This document shows positions 1-6,730 of a stretch of 17,183 nt of DNA, in pieces. Below the pieces are notes generated by a model that made no database searches, was not told where the DNA came from, and worked only from the letters and a program-made list of their open reading frames with translations. Position numbers and translations under genes: made by a program. The stretch comes from Oscillospiraceae bacterium. Its GTDB lineage: Bacteria; Bacillota; Clostridia; Oscillospirales; Acutalibacteraceae. The stretch spans positions 1 to 17,183 of the forward strand of contig JAQVYP010000019.1 in NCBI GenBank assembly GCA_029004655.1. Direction: 5' to 3'. Position 1 is the first letter of the stretch. Every line of letters begins with the position of its first letter.

Positions 1-54
1 ATCCAAAAACGTGAAGACAATTTCGCTGACGAAGTTGCAAATATGATTAAATAA
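1..54 (+). CDS. tsf: Elongation factor Ts, C-terminal end (partial)
   Basis: The first 17 codons of the window (IQKREDNFADEVANMIK) end at a TAA stop and are followed at once by an intrinsic terminator. The pattern KRxDNFADEV resembles the extreme C-terminus of bacterial EF-Ts, the guanine-nucleotide exchange factor that recycles EF-Tu during translation. Context supports the call, since in Firmicutes tsf normally lies directly upstream of pyrH and frr, as here. Only the tail is visible, so domain content cannot be checked and the identification rests on a short match plus gene order. Confidence 0.8.
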   Translation: MQKREDNFADEVANMIK

Positions 55-68
55 TTAATTTAAATGTT

Positions 69-100
69 AATCCGCTCAAATATATTTGGGCGGATTTTTT
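69..100 (+). terminator. Intrinsic terminator after tsf
   Basis: A 12-bp stem (arms 69-80 and 85-96, one T-G wobble) closes a TATA tetraloop and runs into six T residues (95-100). It lies 15 bases after the tsf stop and separates the tsf transcript from the pyrH promoter. Confidence 0.92.
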
Positions 101-249
101 ATTGCATAACATAAAATTTAATTATTAAATTGTTGATATATTTTTTTTAATATACAAAAACAGTTGCTACTGTAACAAATATTGCAGCAACAGTTTCATT
201 ATTTGATGTTGTAATTTACTGTTTATTAACATATTGTTACTGATTTGGA
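101..249. other. Gene-free AT-rich spacer upstream of the pyrH promoter
   Basis: I see no gene here. The stretch holds a weak AT hairpin (arms 133-142 and 149-157, one bulged A, T6 loop). It also holds a cluster of ACTG/CAGT words at 161, 169, 191, 219 and 239. Two of these make a small hairpin (ACAGT 160-164, ACTGT 169-173), and GTTGCT (163-168) is complementary to AGCAAC (186-191). These could be protein-binding half-sites upstream of the promoter or chance in biased sequence. Confidence 0.35.
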
Positions 250-278
250 TTGACTTTATATTGGCCATATTGTAAAAT
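250..278 (+). promoter_or_regulatory. Sigma-A-type promoter for pyrH-frr
   Basis: A -35 box TTGACT (250-255) and a -10 box TAAAAT (273-278) are separated by exactly 17 bases. Both are one base from consensus. Transcription would begin near 285, giving a leader of about 40 bases before the pyrH ATG. The tsf terminator just upstream makes an independent promoter expected here. Confidence 0.8.
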
Positions 279-327
279 AATGTTGATAATATTTATTGGC
301 TATGTAATTAGCAGATAGGAGTATTAA

Positions 328-1032
328 ATGAAACCAGCTTATAAAAGAATACTCATTAAATTAAGCGGCGAGGCACTTGCGGGAGAGCAAAAATCCGGGC
401 TTGATTTTGATACAGTTTTAAAAATCTGCGCCAGTGTAAAAAAATGCGCTGAAATAGGCCTTGAAATTGGAATAGTGGTTGGCGGTGGAAATTTCTGGCG
501 CGGACGTACAAGCGGTAAAATGGACCGTACTCGTGCTGATCACATGGGAATGTTAGCAACTGTTATTAATTCTTTGGCACTATCTGACGCTCTTGAGCAG
601 TTAGGTGTTCCGGTTCGTGTTCAAACCGGTATTACTATGAGTGAAATTGCAGAACCATACATCAGGAATAAGGCTGTTCGCCATATGGAAAAGGGCAGAG
701 TAGTTGTGTTTGGTTGCGGTACAGGCAATCCTTTCTTCTCTACAGATACTGCAGCAGCACTGCGAGCGGCTGAAATTGATGCAGATATTATTTTTAAAGC
801 CACTAATGTTGATGGCGTTTATGATTGTGATCCAAAGAAAAATTCAAACGCAGTTAAGTTTGAAACTTTAACTTTTCTTGATGTTCTCAATAATGGATTG
901 CAAGTTATGGATAGCACAGCAGCATCACTTTGTATGGATAATAATATCCCGATACTTGTTTTTGATCTTAGTGATCCTGACAATCTTATTCGTGCAGCAG
1001 TTGGCGAAAAAATCGGTACATTAGTAAAATAA
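328..1032 (+). CDS. pyrH: UMP kinase (uridylate kinase)
   Basis: PyrH phosphorylates UMP to UDP with ATP, the committed step toward UTP and CTP, and works as a cytosolic hexamer of the amino-acid-kinase fold. The 234-residue length is usual. Visible family motifs are the N-terminal KRILIKLSGEAL nucleotide-binding strand and loop, GGGNFWRG, ADHMGMLATVIN, GTGNPFFSTDTAA (UMP binding) and KATNVDGVYDCDP (ATP site). The ATG is preceded by AGGAG (317-321) at good spacing. It is the first gene after the promoter at 250-278 and is followed closely by frr, the standard pyrH-frr pair. Family members are commonly controlled allosterically by UTP and GTP; nothing in the sequence speaks to that directly. 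Confidence 0.98.
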   Translation: MKPAYKRILIKLSGEALAGEQKSGLDFDTVLKICASVKKCAEIGLEIGIVVGGGNFWRGRTSGKMDRTRADHMGMLATVINSLALSDALEQLGVPVRVQTGITMSEIAEPYIRNKAVRHMEKGRVVVFGCGTGNPFFSTDTAAALRAAEIDADIIFKATNVDGVYDCDPKKNSNAVKFETLTFLDVLNNGLQVMDSTAASLCMDNNIPILVFDLSDPDNLIRAAVGEKIGTLVK

Positions 1033-1038
1033 TTTTGT

Positions 1039-1043
1039 GGAGG
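1039..1043 (+). promoter_or_regulatory. Ribosome binding site that sets the frr start
   Basis: GGAGG lies 8 bases before the GTG at 1052. An in-frame GTG at 1037 overlaps this site and so cannot be the start it serves. Confidence 0.8.
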
Positions 1044-1051
1044 TTAGATTT

Positions 1052-1606
1052 GTGAAACAGGTTATTAGTAATGCGGAATCTCATATGGACAAATCACTAA
1101 ATGCATTGGACAGAGAATTTTCCGGAGTTCGTGCAGGCCGTGCTAATCCAGCTATTTTAGATAAAATATTAGTTGAATATTATGGCACTCCTACACCATT
1201 AAATCAAATGGCTGCTATTTCTGTTCCAGATGCAAGAACAATAATAATTCAGCCCTGGGATGCCTCAACTTTGAAGCTTATAGAGAAAGCAATTCAGGTC
1301 TCTGATATTGGAATAAACCCCAACAATGACGGACGGGTTATCAGATTGAATTTTCCACCCCTTACCGAGGAACGCCGTCGCGATTTAGTTAAAGATGTTC
1401 ATAAGATGTCTGAAGAAGGAAAAATTTCAATTCGTTCTATCAGACGTGATGCGATTGAAAAACTTAAGGCACTAAAGAAAAATAGTGAAATAACCGAAGA
1501 CGATTTGGCAGTTGGCGAGAAGAAAATTCAAACAGTTACAGATAAATACATTAAAGAGATTGATGATCTCACTGTTTTAAAAGAAAAAGAAATATTGGAA
1601 ATATAG
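1052..1606 (+). CDS. frr: Ribosome recycling factor
   Basis: RRF acts with EF-G to split post-termination ribosomes so that subunits and mRNA can be reused. The start is taken as GTG 1052, giving 184 residues, the family's usual size; the reading frame is open a little further upstream, but the Shine-Dalgarno sequence selects 1052. Conserved blocks are visible: the N-terminal helix with SLNALDREFSGVRAGRANP, then YYGTPTPLNQMAAISVPDART, INPNNDGRVIRLNFPPLTEERR (the hinge and head-domain region) and the charged C-terminal helices. It lies 19 bases after pyrH, and an intrinsic terminator follows 12 bases after the stop, so pyrH-frr looks like a two-gene transcription unit with possible readthrough. 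Confidence 0.98.
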   Translation: MKQVISNAESHMDKSLNALDREFSGVRAGRANPAILDKILVEYYGTPTPLNQMAAISVPDARTIIIQPWDASTLKLIEKAIQVSDIGINPNNDGRVIRLNFPPLTEERRRDLVKDVHKMSEEGKISIRSIRRDAIEKLKALKKNSEITEDDLAVGEKKIQTVTDKYIKEIDDLTVLKEKEILEI

Positions 1607-1618
1607 TCTTAATTTCCC

Positions 1619-1647
1619 CCACCGAAGTGTTTCTTCGGTGGTTTTTT
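1619..1647 (+). terminator. Intrinsic terminator after frr
   Basis: A perfect 9-bp GC-rich stem (CCACCGAAG at 1619-1627, CTTCGGTGG at 1633-1641) with a 5-base loop is followed by T6 (1642-1647). It should end most transcripts from the pyrH promoter. I find no convincing promoter in the 74 bases between it and uppS. Confidence 0.93.
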
Positions 1648-1707
1648 GAGATACCTATATTAAGCACTACATAACAAATTAAGCTTAATATATGTGTATT
1701 TAGATGT

Positions 1708-1712
1708 GGAGG
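1708..1712 (+). promoter_or_regulatory. Ribosome binding site that sets the uppS start
   Basis: GGAGG stands 9 bases before ATG 1722. The in-frame ATG at 1704 lies upstream of this site and has no Shine-Dalgarno sequence of its own. Confidence 0.75.
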
Positions 1713-1721
1713 AAACTAATA

Positions 1722-2456
1722 ATGCCATTGCCATGGATTAAAAAGAAGAATATTGTTAATCGTGTATTACCGACACATATCGGAATAATCATGGATGGCA
1801 ATGGAAGATGGGCGAAAAAGCGTGCATTGCCCCGCTCTGCCGGACATGCTGCTGGTTCAAGCAACTTTAAAACTATTGCAAAATATTGTAATAAAATCGG
1901 TATCAAATATTTGACTGTGTATGCTTTTTCGACTGAGAATTGGAAAAGGCCTAAACAGGAAGTCGAAAATATTATGAATATTCTGAGGGATTATTTAAAA
2001 GATACCAGTAACTTTAAAGATGAGAACATTGTCTTGAAATTTATCGGAGATATTAATGTCTTGCCCGCGGATATTATTAATTTAATACATGAAGCCGAAA
2101 ACGATTCCAAAGATGCTACCGGTTTGATACTGAACCTTGCCATTAATTACGGTGGAAAAGACGAAATCGTAACTGCTGTAAAAAATATTTGCACAGATGT
2201 CCAAGACGGAAAAATTTCAATTGATGATATTAGTGAATCATTAATAAGTCAAAACGTATATACTAAAGGTCAGCCTGATCCGGATATTATTATTCGTCCA
2301 AGTGGTGAATATAGATTATCAAACTTTTTAGTATGGCAATCTGCTTATTCAGAATTATGGTTTTCCAATGTCCTGTGGCCTGATTTTACACCAAAAGATT
2401 TAGAACAGGCAATTGATGCCTATAATAACCGTGACAGACGTTTCGGCGGTGTTTAA
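1722..2456 (+). CDS. uppS: Undecaprenyl diphosphate synthase (cis-prenyltransferase)
   Basis: UppS condenses isopentenyl diphosphate units onto farnesyl diphosphate with cis geometry to make the C55 carrier lipid for peptidoglycan and wall polymers. From ATG 1722 the protein has 244 residues, typical for the family. HIGIIMDGNGRWAKKR near the N-terminus contains the metal-linked catalytic Asp (about residue 25). It is followed by the SAGHAAG diphosphate-binding region, YLTVYAFSTENWKRP, the block starting IIIRPSGEYRLSNF, and the C-terminal RRFGG tail. The residue after the conserved Arg in IIIRPSGE is Pro, where the reference E. coli and Bacillus enzymes have Thr; the flanking residues are intact, so activity is expected. 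The gene heads the uppS-cdsA-dxr-rseP-ispG-polC run. Confidence 0.97.
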   Translation: MPLPWIKKKNIVNRVLPTHIGIIMDGNGRWAKKRALPRSAGHAAGSSNFKTIAKYCNKIGIKYLTVYAFSTENWKRPKQEVENIMNILRDYLKDTSNFKDENIVLKFIGDINVLPADIINLIHEAENDSKDATGLILNLAINYGGKDEIVTAVKNICTDVQDGKISIDDISESLISQNVYTKGQPDPDIIIRPSGEYRLSNFLVWQSAYSELWFSNVLWPDFTPKDLEQAIDAYNNRDRRFGGV

Positions 2457-2491
2457 AAATATTTTAATTACCAATATTATATATACAACGG

Positions 2492-3334
2492 ATGGTGCTG
2501 TTATTGAAAACAAGAATTATTTCATCAGCAATAGGTTTGGCTCTTTTTGGAGCGGTTCTGATATTTTGGAATCGTGTGCCTATTGTTTTAGATATTTGCA
2601 TAAGTATTATAAATTTAATTGCCACTTGGGAAATACTTGACGGAACAAAACTGGTTAAGAATCGTGTTATCATGGTTATTTCATCAATATTTGCGCTTCT
2701 TGTTCCGTTTATATATAATGGCTATATCCCTATAAGTGCAACAGTTGCAATTGTTATATTTGCAGTAGCTCTTTTAATTACATCTATGGTTATGAATAAA
2801 ACTATAAATATTTCACAATTAACAAGTGCTTTTTCTTTAACTCTTTTTATTACGTATGCATTTTCAACATTATTGATGCTAACCAGAACATCAAATGGAC
2901 AAGGATTGTTTTACTTTCTGTTGGCATTCAGTTTTGCTTGGGTAAGCGATGGTGGTGCATATTTCGTTGGCGTTTTATTTGGCAAGCATCAACTTGCTCC
3001 GATTATTAGTCCTAAAAAGACTATTGAGGGTGCTATCGGCGGCGTAGTTTGCTCAACATTAGTAACATTTATTATGTGCTTGTTTTATAATTCCCTTAGC
3101 ACATCCTTTCATGCAAATATAGTTGCTTTTACGCTTTTAGCTCCAATATTTGCGGTTTCAGGTATTTTTGGAGATTTAATTGCATCATATATTAAGCGTT
3201 CTTGTAATATAAAAGATTATGGGAACCTGATACCCGGTCACGGTGGTATACTTGATAGATTTGACAGCATTTTGTTTATTTCTCCGCTACTGTATATGCT
3301 TATTTCATATTTCCCGATGATTTCAGCAATATAG
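2492..3334 (+). CDS. cdsA: Phosphatidate cytidylyltransferase (CDP-diglyceride synthase)
   Basis: CdsA is an integral membrane enzyme that converts phosphatidic acid and CTP to CDP-diacylglycerol, the precursor of the acidic phospholipids. The 280-residue protein is almost entirely hydrophobic helices. It carries the family signature near its C-terminus: residues 232-258 begin SYIKRSCNIKD and end PGHGGILDRFD, with the expected KR, KD, HGG and DRxD residues. WVSDGGAYFVGVLFGKH and SPKKTIEGAIGG (about residues 150-184) are further family blocks. The start is uncertain: ATG 2492, GTG 2495, CTG 2498 and TTG 2504 stand nearly in a row, and no strong Shine-Dalgarno sequence precedes the ATG. If TTG 2504 is used, the protein begins at the LKTRIIS segment usual for CdsA. 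Confidence 0.95.
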   Translation: MVLLLKTRIISSAIGLALFGAVLIFWNRVPIVLDICISIINLIATWEILDGTKLVKNRVIMVISSIFALLVPFIYNGYIPISATVAIVIFAVALLITSMVMNKTINISQLTSAFSLTLFITYAFSTLLMLTRTSNGQGLFYFLLAFSFAWVSDGGAYFVGVLFGKHQLAPIISPKKTIEGAIGGVVCSTLVTFIMCLFYNSLSTSFHANIVAFTLLAPIFAVSGIFGDLIASYIKRSCNIKDYGNLIPGHGGILDRFDSILFISPLLYMLISYFPMISAI

Positions 3335-3353
3335 GGATTGGGGATGTGGATAT

Positions 3354-4502
3354 ATGAATAATAAAACTTTAACTATATTAGGCTCGACTGGCTCAATTGG
3401 TGTTCAAAGTTTAGAAGTTGCAAGAGCAAAAGGATATAAAATCGCTGCCTTGGCTGCCGGGAAAAATATAAAGCTAGTTGAACAACAGATTAGGGAATTT
3501 GCACCGATAACCGTTGCTATGTCTGACGAAAAATCGGCAATAGATTTAAAGATTCGAATTGCAGACACAAATACAAAGGTTTTAAGTGGCTCTGAAGGTG
3601 TTTGCGAAGTCGCAATCACAGATATGAGTGATATAGTTTTAAACGCTATTGTGGGCATCGCAGGCTTGGCACCGACTATGGCTGCAATTAATTCAAAAAA
3701 GGATATTGCCCTTGCCAATAAAGAAACCTTAGTAGCAGGCGGCGATATTGTTATAAATGCCGCAAAAAATGCAGGTATTAAAATATTGCCGGTTGACAGC
3801 GAACATTCTGCAATTTTTCAGTGTCTGCAAGGTATACCGCAAGGATCATTGAAAAATATTATTTTAACAGCTTCCGGTGGCCCTTTTTTTGGGAAGAAGC
3901 GTGAAGAATTAATTAATATTAAACCGGAACAAGCATTAAAACATCCAAATTGGAACATGGGTGCTAAGATTACTATTGATTCGGCAAGTTTAATGAACAA
4001 GGGACTTGAAGTTATTGAGGCTGTTCATTTGTTCAATGTTTCGCCTGAAAGAATTCACGTCCTTGTTCACAGACAAAGTATAATTCACTCTGCGATTGAA
4101 TTGATTGATGGTGCAATTATTGCCCAACTTGGCGCAGCTGATATGAAATTACCGATTCAGTATGCACTTACATTTCCAAATCGTAGTGTTTGTCCATCAC
4201 ATTCAGTTGATTTGGCTGAGATTGCAACACTTACATTTGATAAACCGGATATGCAAACTTTTACTTGCTTAAAAACATGCATTGATGCAATTAATCAGGG
4301 CGGGGTTAAGCCGGCCGCAGCAAATGGAGCTAACGAGAAGGCAGTTGAATTATTCCTAAAAGGAAAAATCGGATTTTTACAGATTGGTGATTTGGTGCAA
4401 AAGGCTTGTGATGCATCACCGAACATCAAAAATTTTACTCTCGATGATGTATATGCTGCGGATAAGTCTGCACGTGAATATGTTATGTCTTGCATTAAAT
4501 AA
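3354..4502 (+). CDS. dxr: 1-deoxy-D-xylulose 5-phosphate reductoisomerase
   Basis: Dxr makes 2-C-methyl-D-erythritol 4-phosphate from DXP using NADPH, the committed step of the MEP isoprenoid pathway and the target of fosmidomycin. The 382 residues show the N-terminal NADPH-binding LGSTGSIGVQSLEV. Metal ligands appear as D148 and E150 in PVDSEHSAIFQ and E219 in LMNKGLEVIEA. The substrate-binding N215 and K216 lie in the same motif. Also seen are TASGGPFFG, KHPNWNMGAKITIDSAS and VHRQSIIHS. The start is ATG 3354, with GGGGAT (3340-3345) at normal spacing. It lies 19 bases after cdsA and upstream of another MEP gene, ispG. Their shared product ultimately feeds UppS, encoded two genes upstream. 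Confidence 0.98.
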   Translation: MNNKTLTILGSTGSIGVQSLEVARAKGYKIAALAAGKNIKLVEQQIREFAPITVAMSDEKSAIDLKIRIADTNTKVLSGSEGVCEVAITDMSDIVLNAIVGIAGLAPTMAAINSKKDIALANKETLVAGGDIVINAAKNAGIKILPVDSEHSAIFQCLQGIPQGSLKNIILTASGGPFFGKKREELINIKPEQALKHPNWNMGAKITIDSASLMNKGLEVIEAVHLFNVSPERIHVLVHRQSIIHSAIELIDGAIIAQLGAADMKLPIQYALTFPNRSVCPSHSVDLAEIATLTFDKPDMQTFTCLKTCIDAINQGGVKPAAANGANEKAVELFLKGKIGFLQIGDLVQKACDASPNIKNFTLDDVYAADKSAREYVMSCIK

Positions 4503-4525
4503 AAGGCTTTTTTAGCCGCCAAGTT

Positions 4526-4531
4526 GGGGGA
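4526..4531 (+). promoter_or_regulatory. Ribosome binding site that sets the rseP start
   Basis: GGGGGA lies 7 bases before ATG 4539. The frame is open from TTG 4524, but that codon overlaps the site, so ATG 4539 is preferred. Confidence 0.75.
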
Positions 4532-4538
4532 TTTTATC

Positions 4539-5591
4539 ATGTTATTAACTATTTCAAGTGCTTGGAATGTAGCGTGGCCAATACTTGTGGCAATTTTATT
4601 GTTTTTAATGCTCATTGTCATTCATGAATTTGGTCATTTTATTGCTGCGAAGGCAATGGGCATCCGCGTAAATGAGTTTGCAGTCGGTTTTGGTCCAACC
4701 TTATTTAAAAAGCAGGGAAAAGAAACACTTTATGCAATACGCCTTGTCCCGTTTGGTGGTTTCTGTGCAATGGAGGGCGAGGATGACGAAAGTGTCGATT
4801 CCAAAGCTTTTTGCAACAAAAAACCTTGGCGCAGATTGATAATAGTTATTGCAGGTGCTGCATTTAATTTATTGTTTGGACTTATATTAGTCATGATAAT
4901 TCTGGCGCCGATGGATAAATTTGCGAGCACAACGATTGCCGGATTTTCAGATGGTTCTATAAGTTCTCAATACGGACTTAGTGTCGGTGATGAAATTCTA
5001 AAGGTTGATGGCAGAAAAATTTATACAACATATGATTTAAGCTATGCTTTTACCGGTATAAATGATGGTATGGTTGATATGCTTGTGCGACGTAACGGTG
5101 AAAAAGTTGAACTCAAAGATGTTGAATTTGCAACGGAAACTGTTGAAAATATAAGTATGGTAAGCGTTGATTTTTCTGTTAACGGGATTGAAAAGAATCC
5201 ACTATCTTTTATTTCACAATCAATTAAAACAACAGTGTCATATGGACGAATTGTTTGGTTGTCGCTTATAGACTTAATAGGTGGTAAATTTGGAATTAGT
5301 TCAGTGTCCGGTCCTGTTGGTGTTACAGTTGCAATTGGTGATGTCGCTCGTTCCGGTCTTATAAATCTTTTACCAATGATTGTTTTGATCACTGTAAACC
5401 TTGGCATTTTTAACCTTTTACCAATTCCGGCATTGGACGGAAGCAGAGCATTGTTTATATTAATAGAAATGGTGAGGCGCAAACCAATTCCTCAGAAATA
5501 TGAATCAGCCATCCATGCAATTGGTATGATCGTGCTACTTTCATTTATGGCTTTGATAACACTCAAGGATGTATTTAAACTGTTTTCATAA
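4539..5591 (+). CDS. rseP: Site-2 intramembrane zinc metalloprotease, RseP/RasP family
   Basis: This is a membrane protease of the site-2 family that cuts transmembrane segments of anti-sigma factors and remnant signal peptides; the Bacillus member is RasP. The 350-residue protein from ATG 4539 has the zinc-binding HEFGH (residues 29-33) in its first membrane helix. A hydrophobic helix follows (about residues 96-118), then a PDZ-like domain that includes the block starting YGLSVGDEILKVDGR. Near the C-terminus the segment NLGIFNLLPIPALDGSRAL supplies the third zinc ligand, Asp about 300, where many relatives read LDGG. The order dxr-rseP-ispG matches other Firmicutes. The substrate cannot be told from this window, since no anti-sigma gene is nearby. 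Confidence 0.95.
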   Translation: MLLTISSAWNVAWPILVAILLFLMLIVIHEFGHFIAAKAMGIRVNEFAVGFGPTLFKKQGKETLYAIRLVPFGGFCAMEGEDDESVDSKAFCNKKPWRRLIIVIAGAAFNLLFGLILVMIILAPMDKFASTTIAGFSDGSISSQYGLSVGDEILKVDGRKIYTTYDLSYAFTGINDGMVDMLVRRNGEKVELKDVEFATETVENISMVSVDFSVNGIEKNPLSFISQSIKTTVSYGRIVWLSLIDLIGGKFGISSVSGPVGVTVAIGDVARSGLINLLPMIVLITVNLGIFNLLPIPALDGSRALFILIEMVRRKPIPQKYESAIHAIGMIVLLSFMALITLKDVFKLFS

Positions 5592-5615
5592 ATAGGCATG
5601 AAAAATATTTTTCCA

Positions 5616-5635
5616 GGCGCACACGCAGCTGCGCC
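5616..5635. repeat. GC-rich inverted repeat in the rseP-ispG gap
   Basis: GGCGCA (5616-5621) and TGCGCC (5630-5635) face each other across 8 bases, and CGCAGCTGCG (5624-5633) is a perfect 10-bp palindrome inside. No T-run follows, so it is not an intrinsic terminator. It stands out in an AT-rich 71-base gap and may be a small dispersed repeat, a protein site or an mRNA hairpin. The function is unknown. Confidence 0.55.
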
Positions 5636-5648
5636 CTACGATATTTTA

Positions 5649-5654
5649 GAGGTG
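5649..5654 (+). promoter_or_regulatory. Ribosome binding site for the TTG start of ispG
   Basis: GAGGTG lies 8 bases before TTG 5663. No ATG or GTG in the same frame is better placed, so the unusual TTG start is preferred. Confidence 0.75.
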
Positions 5655-5662
5655 TATTTAAT

Positions 5663-6718
5663 TTGTTTACACGTGAAAAAACTAAAAAATTAATTTCGGG
5701 AGGACTACCTATTGGGGGTGGCTCTCCCGTATCCGTTCAGTCAATGCTTAATAAGTCGTGTGAGGATTTTGAAGGTAATATAGAGCAGGCAAGACGACTG
5801 GAGTCTGTCGGTTGCCAGATTATTCGTGTTGCTATCCCAAATATTGAAACTGTTCCGTTGATTTATAAACTAAAATTAGCGGTAAATGTGCCAATAGTTG
5901 CTGATATACATTTTGATTACAAACTTGCGCTCGAGAGTGTCGCTGCCGGTGTTGATAAAATAAGAATTAATCCCGGCAATATTGGTGATGATTCTCGAGT
6001 AAAGATGGTTGTTGACGCTTGCAAATCACGCAATATACCAATAAGAGTCGGTGTTAATTCCGGCTCGGTTGAAAAAAATATTTTAGCTAAGTATGGTGCT
6101 CCGACAGCAGAGGCTTTGGTCGAGAGTGGAATTTATCATGTTAGACTACTTGAAAAGTTTGATTTTGACGATATTGTGCTTTCAATTAAATCTTCTAACG
6201 TTGACACAATGTATAATGCCTATATATTAGCGGCAGAAATTTGTAAATATCCGTTGCATTTAGGTGTGACTGAAGCCGGAACCAAACGAATGGGAATCAT
6301 CAGTTCTGCGGCGGGAATCGGTGGATTGTTGTTGCGTGGTATTGGTGACACAATACGTGTATCGCTGACTGATGATCCTGCCGAAGAAGTGTATGCGGCT
6401 ATTGATTTATTAAAAGCGTTGGGACTAAGAACCGGTGGTGTAAAATTTATTTCATGCCCAACTTGCGGCAGAACTAAGATTAATTTAATTGAACTGGCAA
6501 ATAAAGCACAGGAATTATTAAAAGATTGCAACAAAGATATTACCGTTGCAATTATGGGGTGTGTTGTTAACGGTCCGGGTGAGGCTCGAGAAGCCGATAT
6601 TGGAATAGCCGGCGGTGACGGTTGCGGTTTGATTTTTAAAAAAGGCGAAATTGTCCGTAAAGTTAATGAGGACAAATTGCTTGAGGAACTAATAAAAGAG
6701 ATTGATCAGATTACTTAA
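5663..6718 (+). CDS. ispG: 4-hydroxy-3-methylbut-2-en-1-yl diphosphate synthase (flavodoxin)
   Basis: IspG (GcpE) is a [4Fe-4S] enzyme that reductively converts methylerythritol cyclodiphosphate to HMBPP, the penultimate MEP-pathway step. The 351-residue protein shows the N-terminal TIM-barrel region with PIGGGSPVSVQSMLNK, VADIHFDYKLA, RINPGNIGDD and PIRVGVNSGS. The C-terminal cluster-binding domain has Cys265 and Cys268 in SCPTCGRTK and Cys300 in MGCVVNGPGEA. E307 after NGPG is the conserved catalytic acid. The start is TTG with a good Shine-Dalgarno sequence. Length and layout fit the shorter bacterial form without the extra central domain of plant enzymes. It lies between rseP and polC, separated from polC by only 12 bases. 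Confidence 0.97.
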   Translation: MFTREKTKKLISGGLPIGGGSPVSVQSMLNKSCEDFEGNIEQARRLESVGCQIIRVAIPNIETVPLIYKLKLAVNVPIVADIHFDYKLALESVAAGVDKIRINPGNIGDDSRVKMVVDACKSRNIPIRVGVNSGSVEKNILAKYGAPTAEALVESGIYHVRLLEKFDFDDIVLSIKSSNVDTMYNAYILAAEICKYPLHLGVTEAGTKRMGIISSAAGIGGLLLRGIGDTIRVSLTDDPAEEVYAAIDLLKALGLRTGGVKFISCPTCGRTKINLIELANKAQELLKDCNKDITVAIMGCVVNGPGEAREADIGIAGGDGCGLIFKKGEIVRKVNEDKLLEELIKEIDQIT

Positions 6719-6722
6719 AGGA
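6718..6722 (+). promoter_or_regulatory. Ribosome binding site that sets the polC start
   Basis: AAGGA spans the last base of the ispG stop and lies 8 bases before ATG 6731. An in-frame ATG at 6722 overlaps this site and is less likely to be the start. Confidence 0.7.
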
Positions 6723-6730
6723 TGTTTATT

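Noticed and set aside
1650..1703. Promoter TTAAGC with TTAATA before uppS
   Set aside because: The spacing is about 19-20 bases and the -35 is poor; I could not support it as a promoter.
3888..3895. Run of seven T in dxr as a programmed frameshift site
   Set aside because: The dxr frame is intact and matches the family on both sides, so no frameshift is needed.
4500..4538. GGCT-TTTTTT-AGCC between dxr and rseP as a terminator
   Set aside because: The stem is only 4 bp with the T-run in the loop and not after the stem; it is also followed closely by the rseP ribosome site.
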